The notes under the pieces are model-generated. The model did no database searches. It worked only from the letters and a program-made list of their open reading frames with translations, and had not been told where the DNA came from. DNA of 64,000 nucleotides from Paenibacillus sp. CAA11. Lineage in GTDB: Bacteria > Bacillota > Bacilli > Paenibacillales > Paenibacillaceae. The position numbers and the translations under genes are program-made. This document shows, in pieces, positions 44,928 to 53,860 of this stretch. Location: NCBI RefSeq assembly GCF_003060825.1, contig NZ_CP028922.1, positions 1,856,501-1,920,500 on the forward strand. The letters run 5' to 3'. The number at the start of each line of letters is the position of its first letter. Position 1 is the first letter of the stretch.

Positions 44928-44944
44928 ATGCCGCAATGCGGCAT
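44928..44944 (+). other. Short GC hairpin before the M16 peptidase gene
   Basis: ATGCCGC-AAT-GCGGCAT, a perfect 7 bp stem with a 3-base loop, about ten bases upstream of the AGGAGGTC ribosome-binding site. It could influence translation start; no T run, so not a terminator. A second weaker TCGGG/CCCGA repeat lies at about 44868-44889. Confidence 0.5.
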
Positions 44945-44965
44945 GGAACTCTAGGAGGTCCTTTC

Positions 44966-46231
44966 GTGATTAGAACACAACTTAAAAATGGCCTGCGTGT
45001 GGTTCTTGAGCAGATACCGACCTGCCGTTCGGTATCTTTTGGCATTTGGGTGAAGACCGGCTCCCGGAATGAGAGTGTGGAAAGGAACGGAATATCTCAT
45101 TTCATTGAGCACATGCTGTTCAAAGGAACAGAGCGCTATAATGCAAAGGAAATTGCTGAGCAGTTTGATGCGATCGGGGGAAATGTGAACGCTTTTACCT
45201 CGAAAGAGTATACCTGTTACTATGCTAAAGTGTTGGACGAGCATCTGCCCATTGCTGTCGATGTGCTGTCAGACATGTTCTTCCGCTCTCTGCTGGATGA
45301 AGAGGAATTGCGCAAGGAGAAGAACGTCATTTTGGAGGAAATCTCAATGTATGAGGATACTCCGGATGATATGGTGCATGATTTAGTCTCGGAGGCAGCG
45401 TACGGACAGCATTCCTTGGCACTTCCGATTCTAGGCACGGAAGAACGACTGGAGGCTATGAATCCGTCACATTTGCGCGCTTATATGCGGGAGAAGTATA
45501 CACTAAGCAATACGGTTATCAGTGTGGCGGGTAACATTAATGACCAGCTGCTGGAACTGCTTGAGAAGTATTTTGGCGAGTTCGATGTGCAAGGTGAGGC
45601 TGACGATTTGCAGGCTCCTGATTTTCTGGGGGAACTGAAATTCCACCGCAAGAAAACAGAACAGAACCATATCTGTCTTTCCTTCCAGGGCCTGCCTATC
45701 GATAGTGAGCGTCAATATGCCATGGTGCTCCTTAACAATGCACTGGGCGGGGGAATGAGCTCTAGACTGTTCCAGGAAATTCGGGAGAAGCGAGGCCTGG
45801 CCTATTCCGTCTATTCCTATCACAGCTCCTATTCGGACAGCGGGTTATTTACAGTGTATGCCGGTACGGCGCCTAAGCAGACTAAGGATGTGCTGGACTT
45901 GACCCAGCAGCTTCTGTATGAGGTAGCGACGAAAGGCATTACCGAGGATGAGCTGCATAAAGGGAAGGAACAGCTGAAGGGAAGCCTAATCTTGAGCTTG
46001 GAGAGCACTGGTAGCCGGATGAATCGGCTAGGTAAGAATGAACTAATGCTTGGCAGACATTATACGCTTGATGAAATGATTCAACGAATTGAAGCGGTTC
46101 AGATGGACGATGTAGACTATGTAATTAATCATATGTTTGCCAAACCATATGCATTAGCTATGGTAGGTGCATCGGACCGTGTGATTGCAGGAGTAAGGAG
46201 AGATGAAATTGTCATACCTGGTACAAATTAA
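44966..46231 (+). CDS. mlpA: M16-family zinc peptidase MlpA (YmxG)
   Basis: Processing-peptidase-like zinc protease, 421 aa. The inverted zinc motif is HFIEH with downstream Glu (near residues 48-52), followed by the family pattern [31 protein letters not shown]; the C-terminal half carries [13 protein letters not shown]. In B. subtilis the homologue (YmxG/MlpA) lies next to ylxY and has been linked to protease expression. GTG at 44966 follows AGGAGGTC. Its 3' end overlaps dut by 29 bases. Confidence 0.93.
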   Translation: MIRTQLKNGLRVVLEQIPTCRSVSFGIWVKTGSRNESVERNGISHFIEHMLFKGTERYNAKEIAEQFDAIGGNVNAFTSKEYTCYYAKVLDEHLPIAVDVLSDMFFRSLLDEEELRKEKNVILEEISMYEDTPDDMVHDLVSEAAYGQHSLALPILGTEERLEAMNPSHLRAYMREKYTLSNTVISVAGNINDQLLELLEKYFGEFDVQGEADDLQAPDFLGELKFHRKKTEQNHICLSFQGLPIDSERQYAMVLLNNALGGGMSSRLFQEIREKRGLAYSVYSYHSSYSDSGLFTVYAGTAPKQTKDVLDLTQQLLYEVATKGITEDELHKGKEQLKGSLILSLESTGSRMNRLGKNELMLGRHYTLDEMIQRIEAVQMDDVDYVINHMFAKPYALAMVGASDRVIAGVRRDEIVIPGTN

Positions 46232-46658
46232 ACGTATTGAAGGAAATGAGGATATTGAGCTTCCCCGTAAAATGTCCGAGCTGGCTTCCGGATTCGATCT
46301 GTACGCGGCGGTTACGGAAGAAGTGACGCTGGCTCCTGGTCAGCGCAGCTTGATTCCCTCGGGATTCGCCTTGTCTATGCCAGCGGGTCTTGAAGCACAG
46401 GTCCGTCCACGCAGTGGACTGGCTCTTAAACATGGAATTACTTGCCTGAATACGCCAGGCACGATCGATGCCGATTATCGAGGAGAAATTAAGGTGCTGC
46501 TGATTAATTTAGGAGAAGAGCCGTTTGTTATTAAGCGTAATGAACGTATTGCGCAAATGGTGTTTCAAGCGGTGCCCGAAGTTGAGCTGCAGCAGGTGGA
46601 GGAGCTTAGCGTGACAGCACGCGGTGCGGGTGGCTTTGGTCATACCGGACGCAGTTAA
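46203..46658 (+). CDS. dut: dUTP diphosphatase
   Basis: Dut hydrolyses dUTP to dUMP, keeping uracil out of DNA and supplying dTMP synthesis. 151 aa trimeric-type enzyme with motifs [38 protein letters not shown] and C-terminal [10 protein letters not shown] (P-loop-like motif 5, His where Ser is commoner). The ATG at 46203 is nine bases after AGGAG (46189-46193); a TTG at 46209 is an alternative. It overlaps mlpA and stands where B. subtilis has ymxH. Confidence 0.95.
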   Translation: MKLSYLVQIKRIEGNEDIELPRKMSELASGFDLYAAVTEEVTLAPGQRSLIPSGFALSMPAGLEAQVRPRSGLALKHGITCLNTPGTIDADYRGEIKVLLINLGEEPFVIKRNERIAQMVFQAVPEVELQQVEELSVTARGAGGFGHTGRS

Positions 46659-46679
46659 CTAAATATAGCCTGAACGTAA

Positions 46680-46730
46680 GCCCGGCGTCCATAGTACCTG
46701 TTTAGGTCTATGGACGCCGGGCTTTTATTA
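46680..46730 (+). terminator. Strong terminator after dut
   Basis: Perfect 15 bp stem (GCCCGGCGTCCATAG with CTATGGACGCCGGGC), an inner ACCT/AGGT stem, then TTTTATTAT. It insulates the following dpaAB operon from upstream transcription. Confidence 0.92.
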
Positions 46731-46763
46731 TAGGTTATCGTGCTTTTTGCGGCTGGTTTTTTC

Positions 46764-46791
46764 ACCCATAGCATATGAACTGCATAAGATG
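46764..46791 (+). promoter_or_regulatory. Candidate sigma-K promoter of dpaAB
   Basis: CACC (46763-46766) followed after 16 bases by CATAAGAT (46783-46790) matches the sigma-K pattern (-35 ACM, -10 CATANNNTA) except for G in place of the last A. It lies between a strong terminator and dpaA, and spoVF is sigma-K dependent in B. subtilis. Confidence 0.6.
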
Positions 46792-46830
46792 AATCTATAT
46801 TGGGCTAGTTTGGAAAGGAAGTGGCATCTA

Positions 46831-47733
46831 ATGCTTACCGGGTTGACCTTTGTCTTTCTGGGCGGAGATGCGCGGCAGCTGGAAATTATCCGTAAATGTG
46901 TGGAATTAGACGCAGCTGTGAAGATTGTTGGCTTCGATCAGCTTGAACCTAAAATTACAGGAGTACAGGAAGAGGAGAAGGTTAGCCGAGAGCTTTTATC
47001 TTCGGCAGATGTGCTCGTACTTCCAATTGTAGGTACGAATGAGAATGGGGAAGTCTCGGCCCCCTTCTCAGATAAGACGTTGGCCCTGCTTGATGAACAT
47101 TTGGCCGCGCTGCCCAAACATGCACTGGTCTATACAGGAATGGCAAAAAACTACTTAAGGACTTTATGTGAACAGCATGGCATTAGGCTTATCGAAATGC
47201 TGGAGCGCGATGATGTGGCCATTTACAATTCAATTCCGACTGCCGAAGGGGCCTTAATGATCGCGATTCAAAATACGAACATAACGATTCATGGGTCGAA
47301 CTGTATAGTTTTGGGAATGGGGAGGACAGGGTTTACGATGGCTCGCACGCTCCAGGGAATGGGAGCTAACGTGAAGATAGGCGTAAGGCGGAGCGAGCAC
47401 TATGCCCGCGCTCTGGAAATGGGCTGGAAGCCTTTTATGACAGCGGATTTGGCCGCTCAGTCGAGCGACATTGACTTGCTTTTTAATACAATTCCGACTA
47501 TGATAGTCACAGCGCAAATCATCTCAAAAATGCCTCGTAAGACGGTCATTATCGACCTTGCTTCCGCCCCTGGAGGGACGGATTTCCGCTTCGCTGAGAA
47601 GCGTGGAATTAAGGCGATGTTGGCGCCAGGCTTACCCGGAATCGTCGCTCCCAAAACCGCTGGTATCATATTGGCGAATTGTATTTGTCAATCGGTCATG
47701 GAGGAGTATAAGACTCGGGGGGATGAAATGTGA
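46831..47733 (+). CDS. dpaA: Dipicolinate synthase subunit A
   Basis: DpaA (SpoVFA) with DpaB converts the dihydrodipicolinate-pathway intermediate to dipicolinic acid in the mother cell; DPA is taken into the forespore for heat resistance. 300 aa; N terminus MLTGLTFVFLGGDARQLEIIRKC is nearly that of B. subtilis, and a Rossmann motif GMGRTGFTMARTLQGMGANV begins near residue 157. ATG at 46831 has GGAAAGGAAGTGG upstream; earlier in-frame codons overlap the promoter. The end overlaps dpaB. Confidence 0.96.
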   Translation: MLTGLTFVFLGGDARQLEIIRKCVELDAAVKIVGFDQLEPKITGVQEEEKVSRELLSSADVLVLPIVGTNENGEVSAPFSDKTLALLDEHLAALPKHALVYTGMAKNYLRTLCEQHGIRLIEMLERDDVAIYNSIPTAEGALMIAIQNTNITIHGSNCIVLGMGRTGFTMARTLQGMGANVKIGVRRSEHYARALEMGWKPFMTADLAAQSSDIDLLFNTIPTMIVTAQIISKMPRKTVIIDLASAPGGTDFRFAEKRGIKAMLAPGLPGIVAPKTAGIILANCICQSVMEEYKTRGDEM

Positions 47734-48323
47734 ATTGGACTGGTAAAACCATTGGTTATGCTGTAACAGGATCGCACTGCACCTTGGAGGAAGTCATGCC
47801 GCAGGTACAGCGCTTTGTAGATCTCGGCGCACAGGTGGTTCCAATTGTATCAACGTCAGTGATGAATACAGATACTCGATTTGGCACAGCAGATAACTGG
47901 CAAAAGCAGTTGAAAGACATTACAGGGAATGATATTATTTCTACAATTGTTGATGCTGAGCCGCTAGGACCATCCAAGCGGTTGGATGTGCTGGTAATCG
48001 CTCCTTGCACAGGAAACACGACCAGCAAGCTGGCAAACGCTATGACAGACAGTCCTGTATTAATGGCTGCAAAAGCTATGCTTCGCAATCTAAGACCTGT
48101 AGTTCTGGCGCTATCTACGAACGATGGACTCGGCTTAAATGCAGCCAACATCGCCAAGCTGCTCGTAGCAAAGAACATTTATTTTGTTCCGTTCGGTCAA
48201 GACAGTCCAGTAGCCAAGCCGAATTCGCTGGTTGCGGACATGAATTTGATTCCAGAAGCCTGCTATGCTGCTATGCAAGGCAAACAGTATCAGCCGATGC
48301 TTGTTCAACGTGTCCAATCTTAA
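47730..48323 (+). CDS. dpaB: Dipicolinate synthase subunit B
   Basis: DpaB (SpoVFB), 197 aa, flavoprotein-like (Pfam flavoprotein/HFCD fold): GYAVTGSHCTLEEVMPQVQRF, IVSTSVMNTDTRFG, APCTGNTTSKLANAMTDSPV and RPVVLALSTNDGLG are conserved. The GTG start overlaps the dpaA stop (GTGA), a typical coupled pair. Downstream asd supplies the aspartate semialdehyde precursor. Confidence 0.96.
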   Translation: MNWTGKTIGYAVTGSHCTLEEVMPQVQRFVDLGAQVVPIVSTSVMNTDTRFGTADNWQKQLKDITGNDIISTIVDAEPLGPSKRLDVLVIAPCTGNTTSKLANAMTDSPVLMAAKAMLRNLRPVVLALSTNDGLGLNAANIAKLLVAKNIYFVPFGQDSPVAKPNSLVADMNLIPEACYAAMQGKQYQPMLVQRVQS

Positions 48324-48383
48324 TAACATAGCTGATTCACTAAATTTACCATATAGATAGTAAAAGAGAGGGAGACGTGCCAG

Positions 48384-49418
48384 ATGAGTAAAACGAAATT
48401 TAATGTCGCGGTCGTTGGCGCGACTGGAGCAGTTGGGGAACAGATTATCGGATTATTAGAGAAACGTGATTTTCCAATCGATAAGCTGAAGCTGCTGTCA
48501 TCTGCCCGTTCTGCAGGAAGCGTCGTGACGTTCAAGGGACAGGAGATTACCGTTGAAGAAGCTGGCCCGGACAGTTTTGAAGGCATTGACATTGCTCTGT
48601 TCAGCGCAGGCGGAGATGTGTCGAAGGCACTGGCTCCACATGCTGTTCGTCATGGTGCCGTCTGCATCGACAATACGAACGCATTTCGGATGGACCCTAA
48701 TACACCGCTTGTTGTGCCTGAAGTCAATTCTGAACAGATCGCTAAGCATCAGGGAATTATCGCTAATCCGAATTGCTCGACAATTCAAATGGTAGCAGCC
48801 TTGAAACCTTTGTATGACCGATTTGGGATTTCCAGGATTATTGTTTCTACTTATCAAGCGGTCTCGGGCGCGGGCAGCCGTGCCATTGAAGAGCTCAATC
48901 GTCAAAGCAAAGAGGTGCTTGAGTCGGGATCGACGACTCCTGATATTTTGCCTGTAGGGTCATTGCCGGTTAAGCATCAGATTGCCTTCAACGCAATACC
49001 GCAAATTGATAAGTTTCAGGATAACGGCTATACTCTGGAAGAAATGAAGATGGTTCGGGAGACAAAGAAAATTTTCGGCGACGAATCCGTTGAGGTAACG
49101 GCAACATGTGTCCGCATCCCTGTGGTGTATGGTCATTCCGAGTCTGTATATGTAGAACTGAAGAACGACTATGAGCTGGACGAGGTTAGAAAACTGCTGT
49201 CCGAAGCTCCTGGAATCGTTGTTGTGGATGATCCGACCACCCAATCCTATCCGCTTGCAACAGAAGCGGCAGGGAAGAACGAGGTGTTTGTAGGCCGAAT
49301 TCGCCGCGATTTGACGAATAGCAAAGGCTTGAATCTGTGGATTGTTTCAGACAACCTGCTCAAGGGTGCTGCCTGGAATGCCGTGCAGATTGCAGAGACT
49401 TTTGTCTCCCAAGCATAA
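48384..49418 (+). CDS. asd: Aspartate-semialdehyde dehydrogenase
   Basis: Asd makes L-aspartate semialdehyde from aspartyl phosphate with NADPH, feeding lysine/DAP, threonine, methionine and DPA. 344 aa; VVGATGAVGEQIIGLL, IDNTNAFRMDPNTPLVVPEVN, active-site Cys in NPNCSTIQMVAALKPL and the KH..HQI region are clear. GAGAGGGAGA before the ATG. Confidence 0.98.
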   Translation: MSKTKFNVAVVGATGAVGEQIIGLLEKRDFPIDKLKLLSSARSAGSVVTFKGQEITVEEAGPDSFEGIDIALFSAGGDVSKALAPHAVRHGAVCIDNTNAFRMDPNTPLVVPEVNSEQIAKHQGIIANPNCSTIQMVAALKPLYDRFGISRIIVSTYQAVSGAGSRAIEELNRQSKEVLESGSTTPDILPVGSLPVKHQIAFNAIPQIDKFQDNGYTLEEMKMVRETKKIFGDESVEVTATCVRIPVVYGHSESVYVELKNDYELDEVRKLLSEAPGIVVVDDPTTQSYPLATEAAGKNEVFVGRIRRDLTNSKGLNLWIVSDNLLKGAAWNAVQIAETFVSQA

Positions 49419-49442
49419 ATATAAAAAGGTTTGAATAAGGAT

Positions 49443-49470
49443 CGGCCGAGCAATCGGCCGTCTTTTCTTG
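49443..49470 (+). terminator. Terminator/attenuator between asd and dapG
   Basis: CGGCCGA (49443-49449) pairs perfectly with TCGGCCG (49454-49460) around the GNRA loop GCAA, followed by TCTTTTCTT. It lies 12 bases before the dapG ribosome-binding site, so it may attenuate dapG. Confidence 0.7.
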
Positions 49471-49494
49471 CACTTTACATTGGAGGTTTGTTCC

Positions 49495-50712
49495 ATGCGC
49501 ATAATGGTGCAAAAGTTCGGGGGTACATCGATGGCTACTTCCGAAGCAAGAGAACAAGTAATTGGCCATATTCAAAGAGAACTGGAGCGGGGATATCGCC
49601 TAGTGGTTGTAGTATCGGCGATGGGTCGCAAGGGAGATCCTTACGCAACAGACACACTCCTGGACCTTATAGAGAAGAATGGGAATGCTCTACCTACAAG
49701 GGAAAGAGATCTCCTGATGTGCTGCGGCGAGATTATCTCGGCAACGACATTATGCAGTCTTCTGGAAGCAAGGTCGATTACAGCAAGCGTACTTACGGGA
49801 GCACAGGCTGGTTTTAAGACAGATGACACATACGGAAATGCGCGTATTCTGGATGTTGTACCAAGCCGAATTCTGGACGATCTGGAGCACAAAGATGTTG
49901 TGATCGTGACGGGGTTTCAAGGACAAAGTGCGAGTGGCGAGTTTACAACCCTTGGCCGCGGCGGCAGTGACACATCGGCAACAGCCCTGGGTGCGGCTCT
50001 TCATGCTGAGATGGTCGATATCTATACCGATGTGAATGGTATTTTAACGGCAGATCCTAGGATTGTACAGGATGCCAAACCGCTCGCGTATGTCAGCTAT
50101 ACTGAAATATGCAATATGGCTCACCAAGGCGCCAAGGTTATTCATCCTAGAGCGGTCGAAATTGCGATGCAGGCCGGAGTTCCGATTAGGGTCAGATCTA
50201 CCTTTAGCGACAGTGAAGGAACGCTTGTAGCGAACCCAGAGGGCTTCAAGGATGTTCAGACAGGGATGATTGATCGTCTTGTAACAGGCATTGCTTATGT
50301 CGGTAATGTGACTCAAATTACGGTCGAATCGGATGAGCGAAGACATCATTTACAGCTGCAGGTATTCAAGACCATGGCAGAGCATGGGATCAGTGTCGAT
50401 TTTATTAATGTAACCCCAAGCGGTGTTGTATATACCGTCTTTGATGATCAAGCAGAGCGGGCTGCGGCTGAGCTGGAGAAGCTAGGATTATTGCCTAAGA
50501 TGTTGAAGGGCTGTGCCAAGGTATCCGTCATTGGCGGCGGTATTAATGGGGTTCCCGGCATTATGGCTAAGATTGTAGAGGCCTTGACCGAGCATGATAT
50601 TCAAATATTGCAGTCGGCAGACTCCAATACGACGATCTGGGTTCTGGTAAATAAAGAGGATATGGTACCGGCATTGCGGGCACTTCATACTAAATTTGAA
50701 CTGCACATGTAG
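49495..50712 (+). CDS. dapG: Aspartate kinase I (DapG)
   Basis: DapG phosphorylates aspartate, the first step of the aspartate family; the isozyme in the dap cluster is DAP-inhibited in B. subtilis. 405 aa: N-terminal kinase domain (VQKFGGTSMA, GRGGSDTSATALGAALHA) and two C-terminal ACT domains (about 265-405). The ATG at 49495 has GGAGGT seven bases upstream. Neighbouring dpaAB/asd/dapA indicates joint supply of cell-wall DAP and spore DPA. Confidence 0.97.
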   Translation: MRIMVQKFGGTSMATSEAREQVIGHIQRELERGYRLVVVVSAMGRKGDPYATDTLLDLIEKNGNALPTRERDLLMCCGEIISATTLCSLLEARSITASVLTGAQAGFKTDDTYGNARILDVVPSRILDDLEHKDVVIVTGFQGQSASGEFTTLGRGGSDTSATALGAALHAEMVDIYTDVNGILTADPRIVQDAKPLAYVSYTEICNMAHQGAKVIHPRAVEIAMQAGVPIRVRSTFSDSEGTLVANPEGFKDVQTGMIDRLVTGIAYVGNVTQITVESDERRHHLQLQVFKTMAEHGISVDFINVTPSGVVYTVFDDQAERAAAELEKLGLLPKMLKGCAKVSVIGGGINGVPGIMAKIVEALTEHDIQILQSADSNTTIWVLVNKEDMVPALRALHTKFELHM

Positions 50713-50744
50713 AGTGCGTGAATAAACAAGCAGGAGGGGTACAG

Positions 50745-51620
50745 GTGGATTTCGGAAGATTAATTACAGCGATGGTTACACCATTTGACGACAATGGGAA
50801 CATTGATTGGGATCAAACAGCCAAGCTTGTGGACTATTTGATTGAGGAGCAGAAGGCCGACACCCTGGTTGTATGCGGTACGACAGGCGAGTCACCGACG
50901 CTTACGGAGGAAGAGAAGCTCCACATGCTTGATTTTGCAGTGAAGCATGCGGCTGGCCGTTGCAAAATTATCGCCGGTACTGGCAGCAACAGCACCGCTC
51001 ATTCTATTCATTTAACCCGTGAGGCAGAGAAGCTTGGGGTTGATGGAGCATTGCTCGTTGTACCTTATTACAACAAGCCGAATCAAGAGGGCTTATACCG
51101 TCATTTTGAAGCGATTGCCAAGTCAACATCCCTGCCAATCATGCTGTATAACATTCCAAGCCGGGCGGTTATCAATATGACGGCCGAGACTACGCTGCGC
51201 TTGGCAGAACTGCGTAATGTAGTGGCCGTGAAGGAATGCGCGTCGATTGAACAGGTGGCTACGATTGCTGCTATGGCACCGTCACATTTCAAAGTGTATT
51301 CCGGTGATGATTCAGCAGCGCTTCCAGCATTGTCTGTAGGTGCATATGGTATTGTCAGCGTAGCAAGTCACATTCGCGGGCCTCAAATGCAGGAGATGAT
51401 TGGTGCATATGTGAACGGGGAGATTCAGACAGCTGCCAAGCTTCACCAAGAGCTGCTGCCTATCTTCAAAGGCCTGTTTGCTTGTCCGCATCCGGTGCCT
51501 AATCCAGTGGCTATAAAGGTGGCTCTGAACGAGCTAGGCATCCGGGTTGGTTCTGTTCGCCTTCCTCTTGTGCAAGCGACAGAGGAAGAGGCGGCTTTTG
51601 TCAGAGAGCTGCTTCACTAA
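50745..51620 (+). CDS. dapA: 4-hydroxy-tetrahydrodipicolinate synthase
   Basis: DapA condenses pyruvate with aspartate semialdehyde, first committed step to DAP and the substrate source for DpaAB. 291 aa TIM barrel: GTTGESPTLTEEEK, catalytic Tyr in PYYNKPNQEGLYRHF, Schiff-base Lys in VVAVKECAS, IYSGDDS-like VYSGDDSAALP. GTG at 50745 was taken since AGGAGGGG at 50732-50739 is well placed; GTG 50718 has none. Confidence 0.98.
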   Translation: MDFGRLITAMVTPFDDNGNIDWDQTAKLVDYLIEEQKADTLVVCGTTGESPTLTEEEKLHMLDFAVKHAAGRCKIIAGTGSNSTAHSIHLTREAEKLGVDGALLVVPYYNKPNQEGLYRHFEAIAKSTSLPIMLYNIPSRAVINMTAETTLRLAELRNVVAVKECASIEQVATIAAMAPSHFKVYSGDDSAALPALSVGAYGIVSVASHIRGPQMQEMIGAYVNGEIQTAAKLHQELLPIFKGLFACPHPVPNPVAIKVALNELGIRVGSVRLPLVQATEEEAAFVRELLH

Positions 51621-51663
51621 TCACTAATATAATCAATGATTTGCATTTACAGGATAACCTGCT

Positions 51664-51700
51664 AAAAACCGATACTCCCTCAGGGAGCATCGGTTTTTTC
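51664..51700 (+). terminator. dapA terminator
   Basis: AAAACCGATACTCCCT pairs with AGGGAGCATCGGTTTT (one A-C mismatch) around CA, followed by TTC and a T-rich run. A strong intrinsic terminator ending the asd-dapG-dapA unit. Confidence 0.9.
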
Positions 51701-51744
51701 CTTTTGTGAGAAGGTATATATAAAAATACGGCTTAGTTCCTGAC

Positions 51745-51774
51745 TTGTATTTTGGCAATTTAATCATGTATAAT
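51745..51774 (+). promoter_or_regulatory. Sigma-A promoter of rnjB
   Basis: TTGTAT (51745-51750), 18-base spacer, TATAAT (51769-51774). It would start transcription near 51781 and create a leader of about 190 bases before rnjB. Confidence 0.65.
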
Positions 51775-51780
51775 GGGTTC

Positions 51781-51971
51781 AAGTGACTGGGTGCGGTATA
51801 TATTTGAATATTTATATAAGAACAAACTTCCAACGGAAAGTTCTTCAACGCAGGTGGCCGCGAGCAGCGGAAGTTTATTCTTGCGACGACAGAGTCTTTT
51901 TATGAGAAGTAGGCTCTTCTTATATCGAAACAACAATATGACGTCCAAACTTATAGGAGGGTTAGATTCAC
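51781..51971 (+). promoter_or_regulatory. Long leader of rnjB with alternative base-pairing
   Basis: The 351-base gap between dapA and rnjB holds the terminator, promoter and this leader. AAACTTCC at 51824-51831 can pair with GGAAGTTT at 51869-51876 (perfect) or with GGAAAGTT at 51835-51842 (one bulge), so two mutually exclusive folds are possible. A 71-codon frame starting at 51773 begins inside the -10 box and is not considered a gene. Confidence 0.45.
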
Positions 51972-53651
51972 TTGTCCAAAAAAAATAATACTGATAAATT
52001 AACGATCTTCGCGCTGGGCGGTGTGGCAGAAATCGGTAAGAACATGTACGTTGTCCAATACGGGAATGATATCGTTGTCATTGATGCCGGGCTTAAGTTC
52101 CCAGAAGAGGACATGCTTGGAATTGATATTGTCATTCCTGATATTACTTACTTGACGGAGAATCGTGATAAGGTAAGAGGAATTGTGCTAACACATGGTC
52201 ACGAAGATCACATCGGTGGTCTGCCTTATGTGCTTAGAAACTTGAATGTGCCTGTTTATGGCACCAAGCTTACACTGGGCCTAGTAGAGAACAAACTGAA
52301 GGAAGCGAACCTGCTGGGAGAGACCAAACGAATTCTGATTAACGCTGATTCGGAGATTCAGCTGGGCGGCTCGCTCAAAGCAACTTTCTTCAAGACAAAC
52401 CATAGTATTCCGGATTCTGTTGGTGTATGCATCGAAACTCCGGAAGGCAATGTAGTGCATACCGGTGACTTTAAGTTTGACCATACACCTGTCAATGGTC
52501 AATTTGCGGATTTACAGCGGATGGCTGAAATTGGCAGCAAGGGAGTACTTGCCCTGCTGTCAGACAGTACAAATGCTGAGAAACCAGGATTTACTCCTTC
52601 TGAGAAGAATGTCGGCCTTGTTCTTGACGACATTTTCCGCAAGGCACAACAGCGGGTAGTGGTTGCAACCTTCGCTTCAAACGTTCACCGTGTACAGCAG
52701 GTTATTGATGCTGCCTATAATACGAACCGTAAAGTAACCATTATTGGAAGAAGTATGGTGAATGTAGTAAGCATCGCTTCCGAACTTGGTTATTTGAATG
52801 TACCTGACGGCATTCTGATCGAGCCGGAAGAAGTAAACAAGATGGCAGCGGATCGGGTTGTCATCTTATGTACAGGCTCCCAGGGCGAACCGATGTCCGC
52901 ACTTACGCGGATGGCCCGTTCTACTCACCGCAAGGTGGATATTTTGCCAGGCGATACGGTTATCATTGCAGCTACTCCTGTTCCAGGAAATGAAAAATAT
53001 GTGGGACGAACTATCGACGAATTATTCCGTTTGGGGGCAGAAGTTATCTATAGCGGCTCCAATTCGGGAGTGCACGTATCTGGACACGGTAGCCAGGAAG
53101 AGCTTAAGCTTATGCTGAATCTGATGCGTCCGAAGTTCTTCATCCCGATTCACGGGGAATACCGCATGCTTCGCAGACATGCACTGCTAGGGGAAGCAGT
53201 AGGAATTCAATCCGAGGATATCTTCCTCATTGATATCGGTGATACCATCGAGATTCAAAATGGCGTGGCCCGTAAAGCCGGTAAAGTGCCTGCGGGTAAC
53301 GTTCTGATTGATGGTCTTGGCGTGGGTGATGTCGGCAATATCGTGCTTCGTGACCGCAAGCTGCTGTCGCAGGACGGTATCCTGGTAGTCGTAGTTACCT
53401 TGAGCAAGCAGGATGGCAAAATTGTCTCCGGTCCGGATATTATCTCGAGAGGATTTGTCTATGTGCGTGAGTCCGAAGGTCTTTTGGATGAGGCCAACCG
53501 GATCGTATCCAGCACACTGGAGAAGCTGATGAGTGAGAAGGTTAACGAGTGGGCTTCCTTAAAGACTAATGTCAAAGAAGCGCTGGGACGTTTCCTTTAT
53601 GAGCAAACCCGCCGCAGACCGATGATTTTGCCAATTATTATGGAAGTTTAA
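51972..53651 (+). CDS. rnjB: Ribonuclease J family protein RnjB
   Basis: Metallo-beta-lactamase/beta-CASP RNase J with 5'-3' exo- and endonuclease activity in the RNA degradosome. 559 aa; zinc motif TLTHGHEDHIGG-type (LTHGHEDHIGG), VVHTGDFKFDHTP, DSTNAEKPG, beta-CASP SGSNSGVHVSGHGSQEE and HGEYRMLRRHA are present. Gene order dapA-rnjB-tepA matches B. subtilis ymfA (rnjB). The TTG start is 11 bases after TAGGAGGG. Confidence 0.95.
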   Translation: MSKKNNTDKLTIFALGGVAEIGKNMYVVQYGNDIVVIDAGLKFPEEDMLGIDIVIPDITYLTENRDKVRGIVLTHGHEDHIGGLPYVLRNLNVPVYGTKLTLGLVENKLKEANLLGETKRILINADSEIQLGGSLKATFFKTNHSIPDSVGVCIETPEGNVVHTGDFKFDHTPVNGQFADLQRMAEIGSKGVLALLSDSTNAEKPGFTPSEKNVGLVLDDIFRKAQQRVVVATFASNVHRVQQVIDAAYNTNRKVTIIGRSMVNVVSIASELGYLNVPDGILIEPEEVNKMAADRVVILCTGSQGEPMSALTRMARSTHRKVDILPGDTVIIAATPVPGNEKYVGRTIDELFRLGAEVIYSGSNSGVHVSGHGSQEELKLMLNLMRPKFFIPIHGEYRMLRRHALLGEAVGIQSEDIFLIDIGDTIEIQNGVARKAGKVPAGNVLIDGLGVGDVGNIVLRDRKLLSQDGILVVVVTLSKQDGKIVSGPDIISRGFVYVRESEGLLDEANRIVSSTLEKLMSEKVNEWASLKTNVKEALGRFLYEQTRRRPMILPIIMEV

Positions 53652-53687
53652 TCTAGGGTATAACACTTTAACGGATTAGGCACACAG

Positions 53688-53745
53688 TCGCCTCTTCTCT
53701 GACAGAACATTGGACGGTTCTGATGGAGAAGAGGCTTTATGTATT
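53688..53745 (+). terminator. rnjB terminator
   Basis: GCCTCTTCTC and CAGAAC pair with GTTCTG and GGAGAAGAGGC across a small loop, followed by TTTATGTATTT. It lies in the 209-base rnjB-tepA gap; no other element was recognised there. Confidence 0.75.
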
Positions 53746-53860
53746 TGGGGGTCTTTTTGTTCTGAGCTGGTTTTGTATAGAGCGGGGAAGATGTTCGGCA
53801 TACTAATGTCAGTTACGTAATCTTTAGCTGCCTGACAGCGAAAGCGAAAGGAAGAGATGG

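Noticed and set aside
51773-51988. 71-codon plus-strand frame before rnjB
   Set aside because: Its ATG lies within the -10 box of the rnjB promoter, so it would not be transcribed from its start; no ribosome-binding site.
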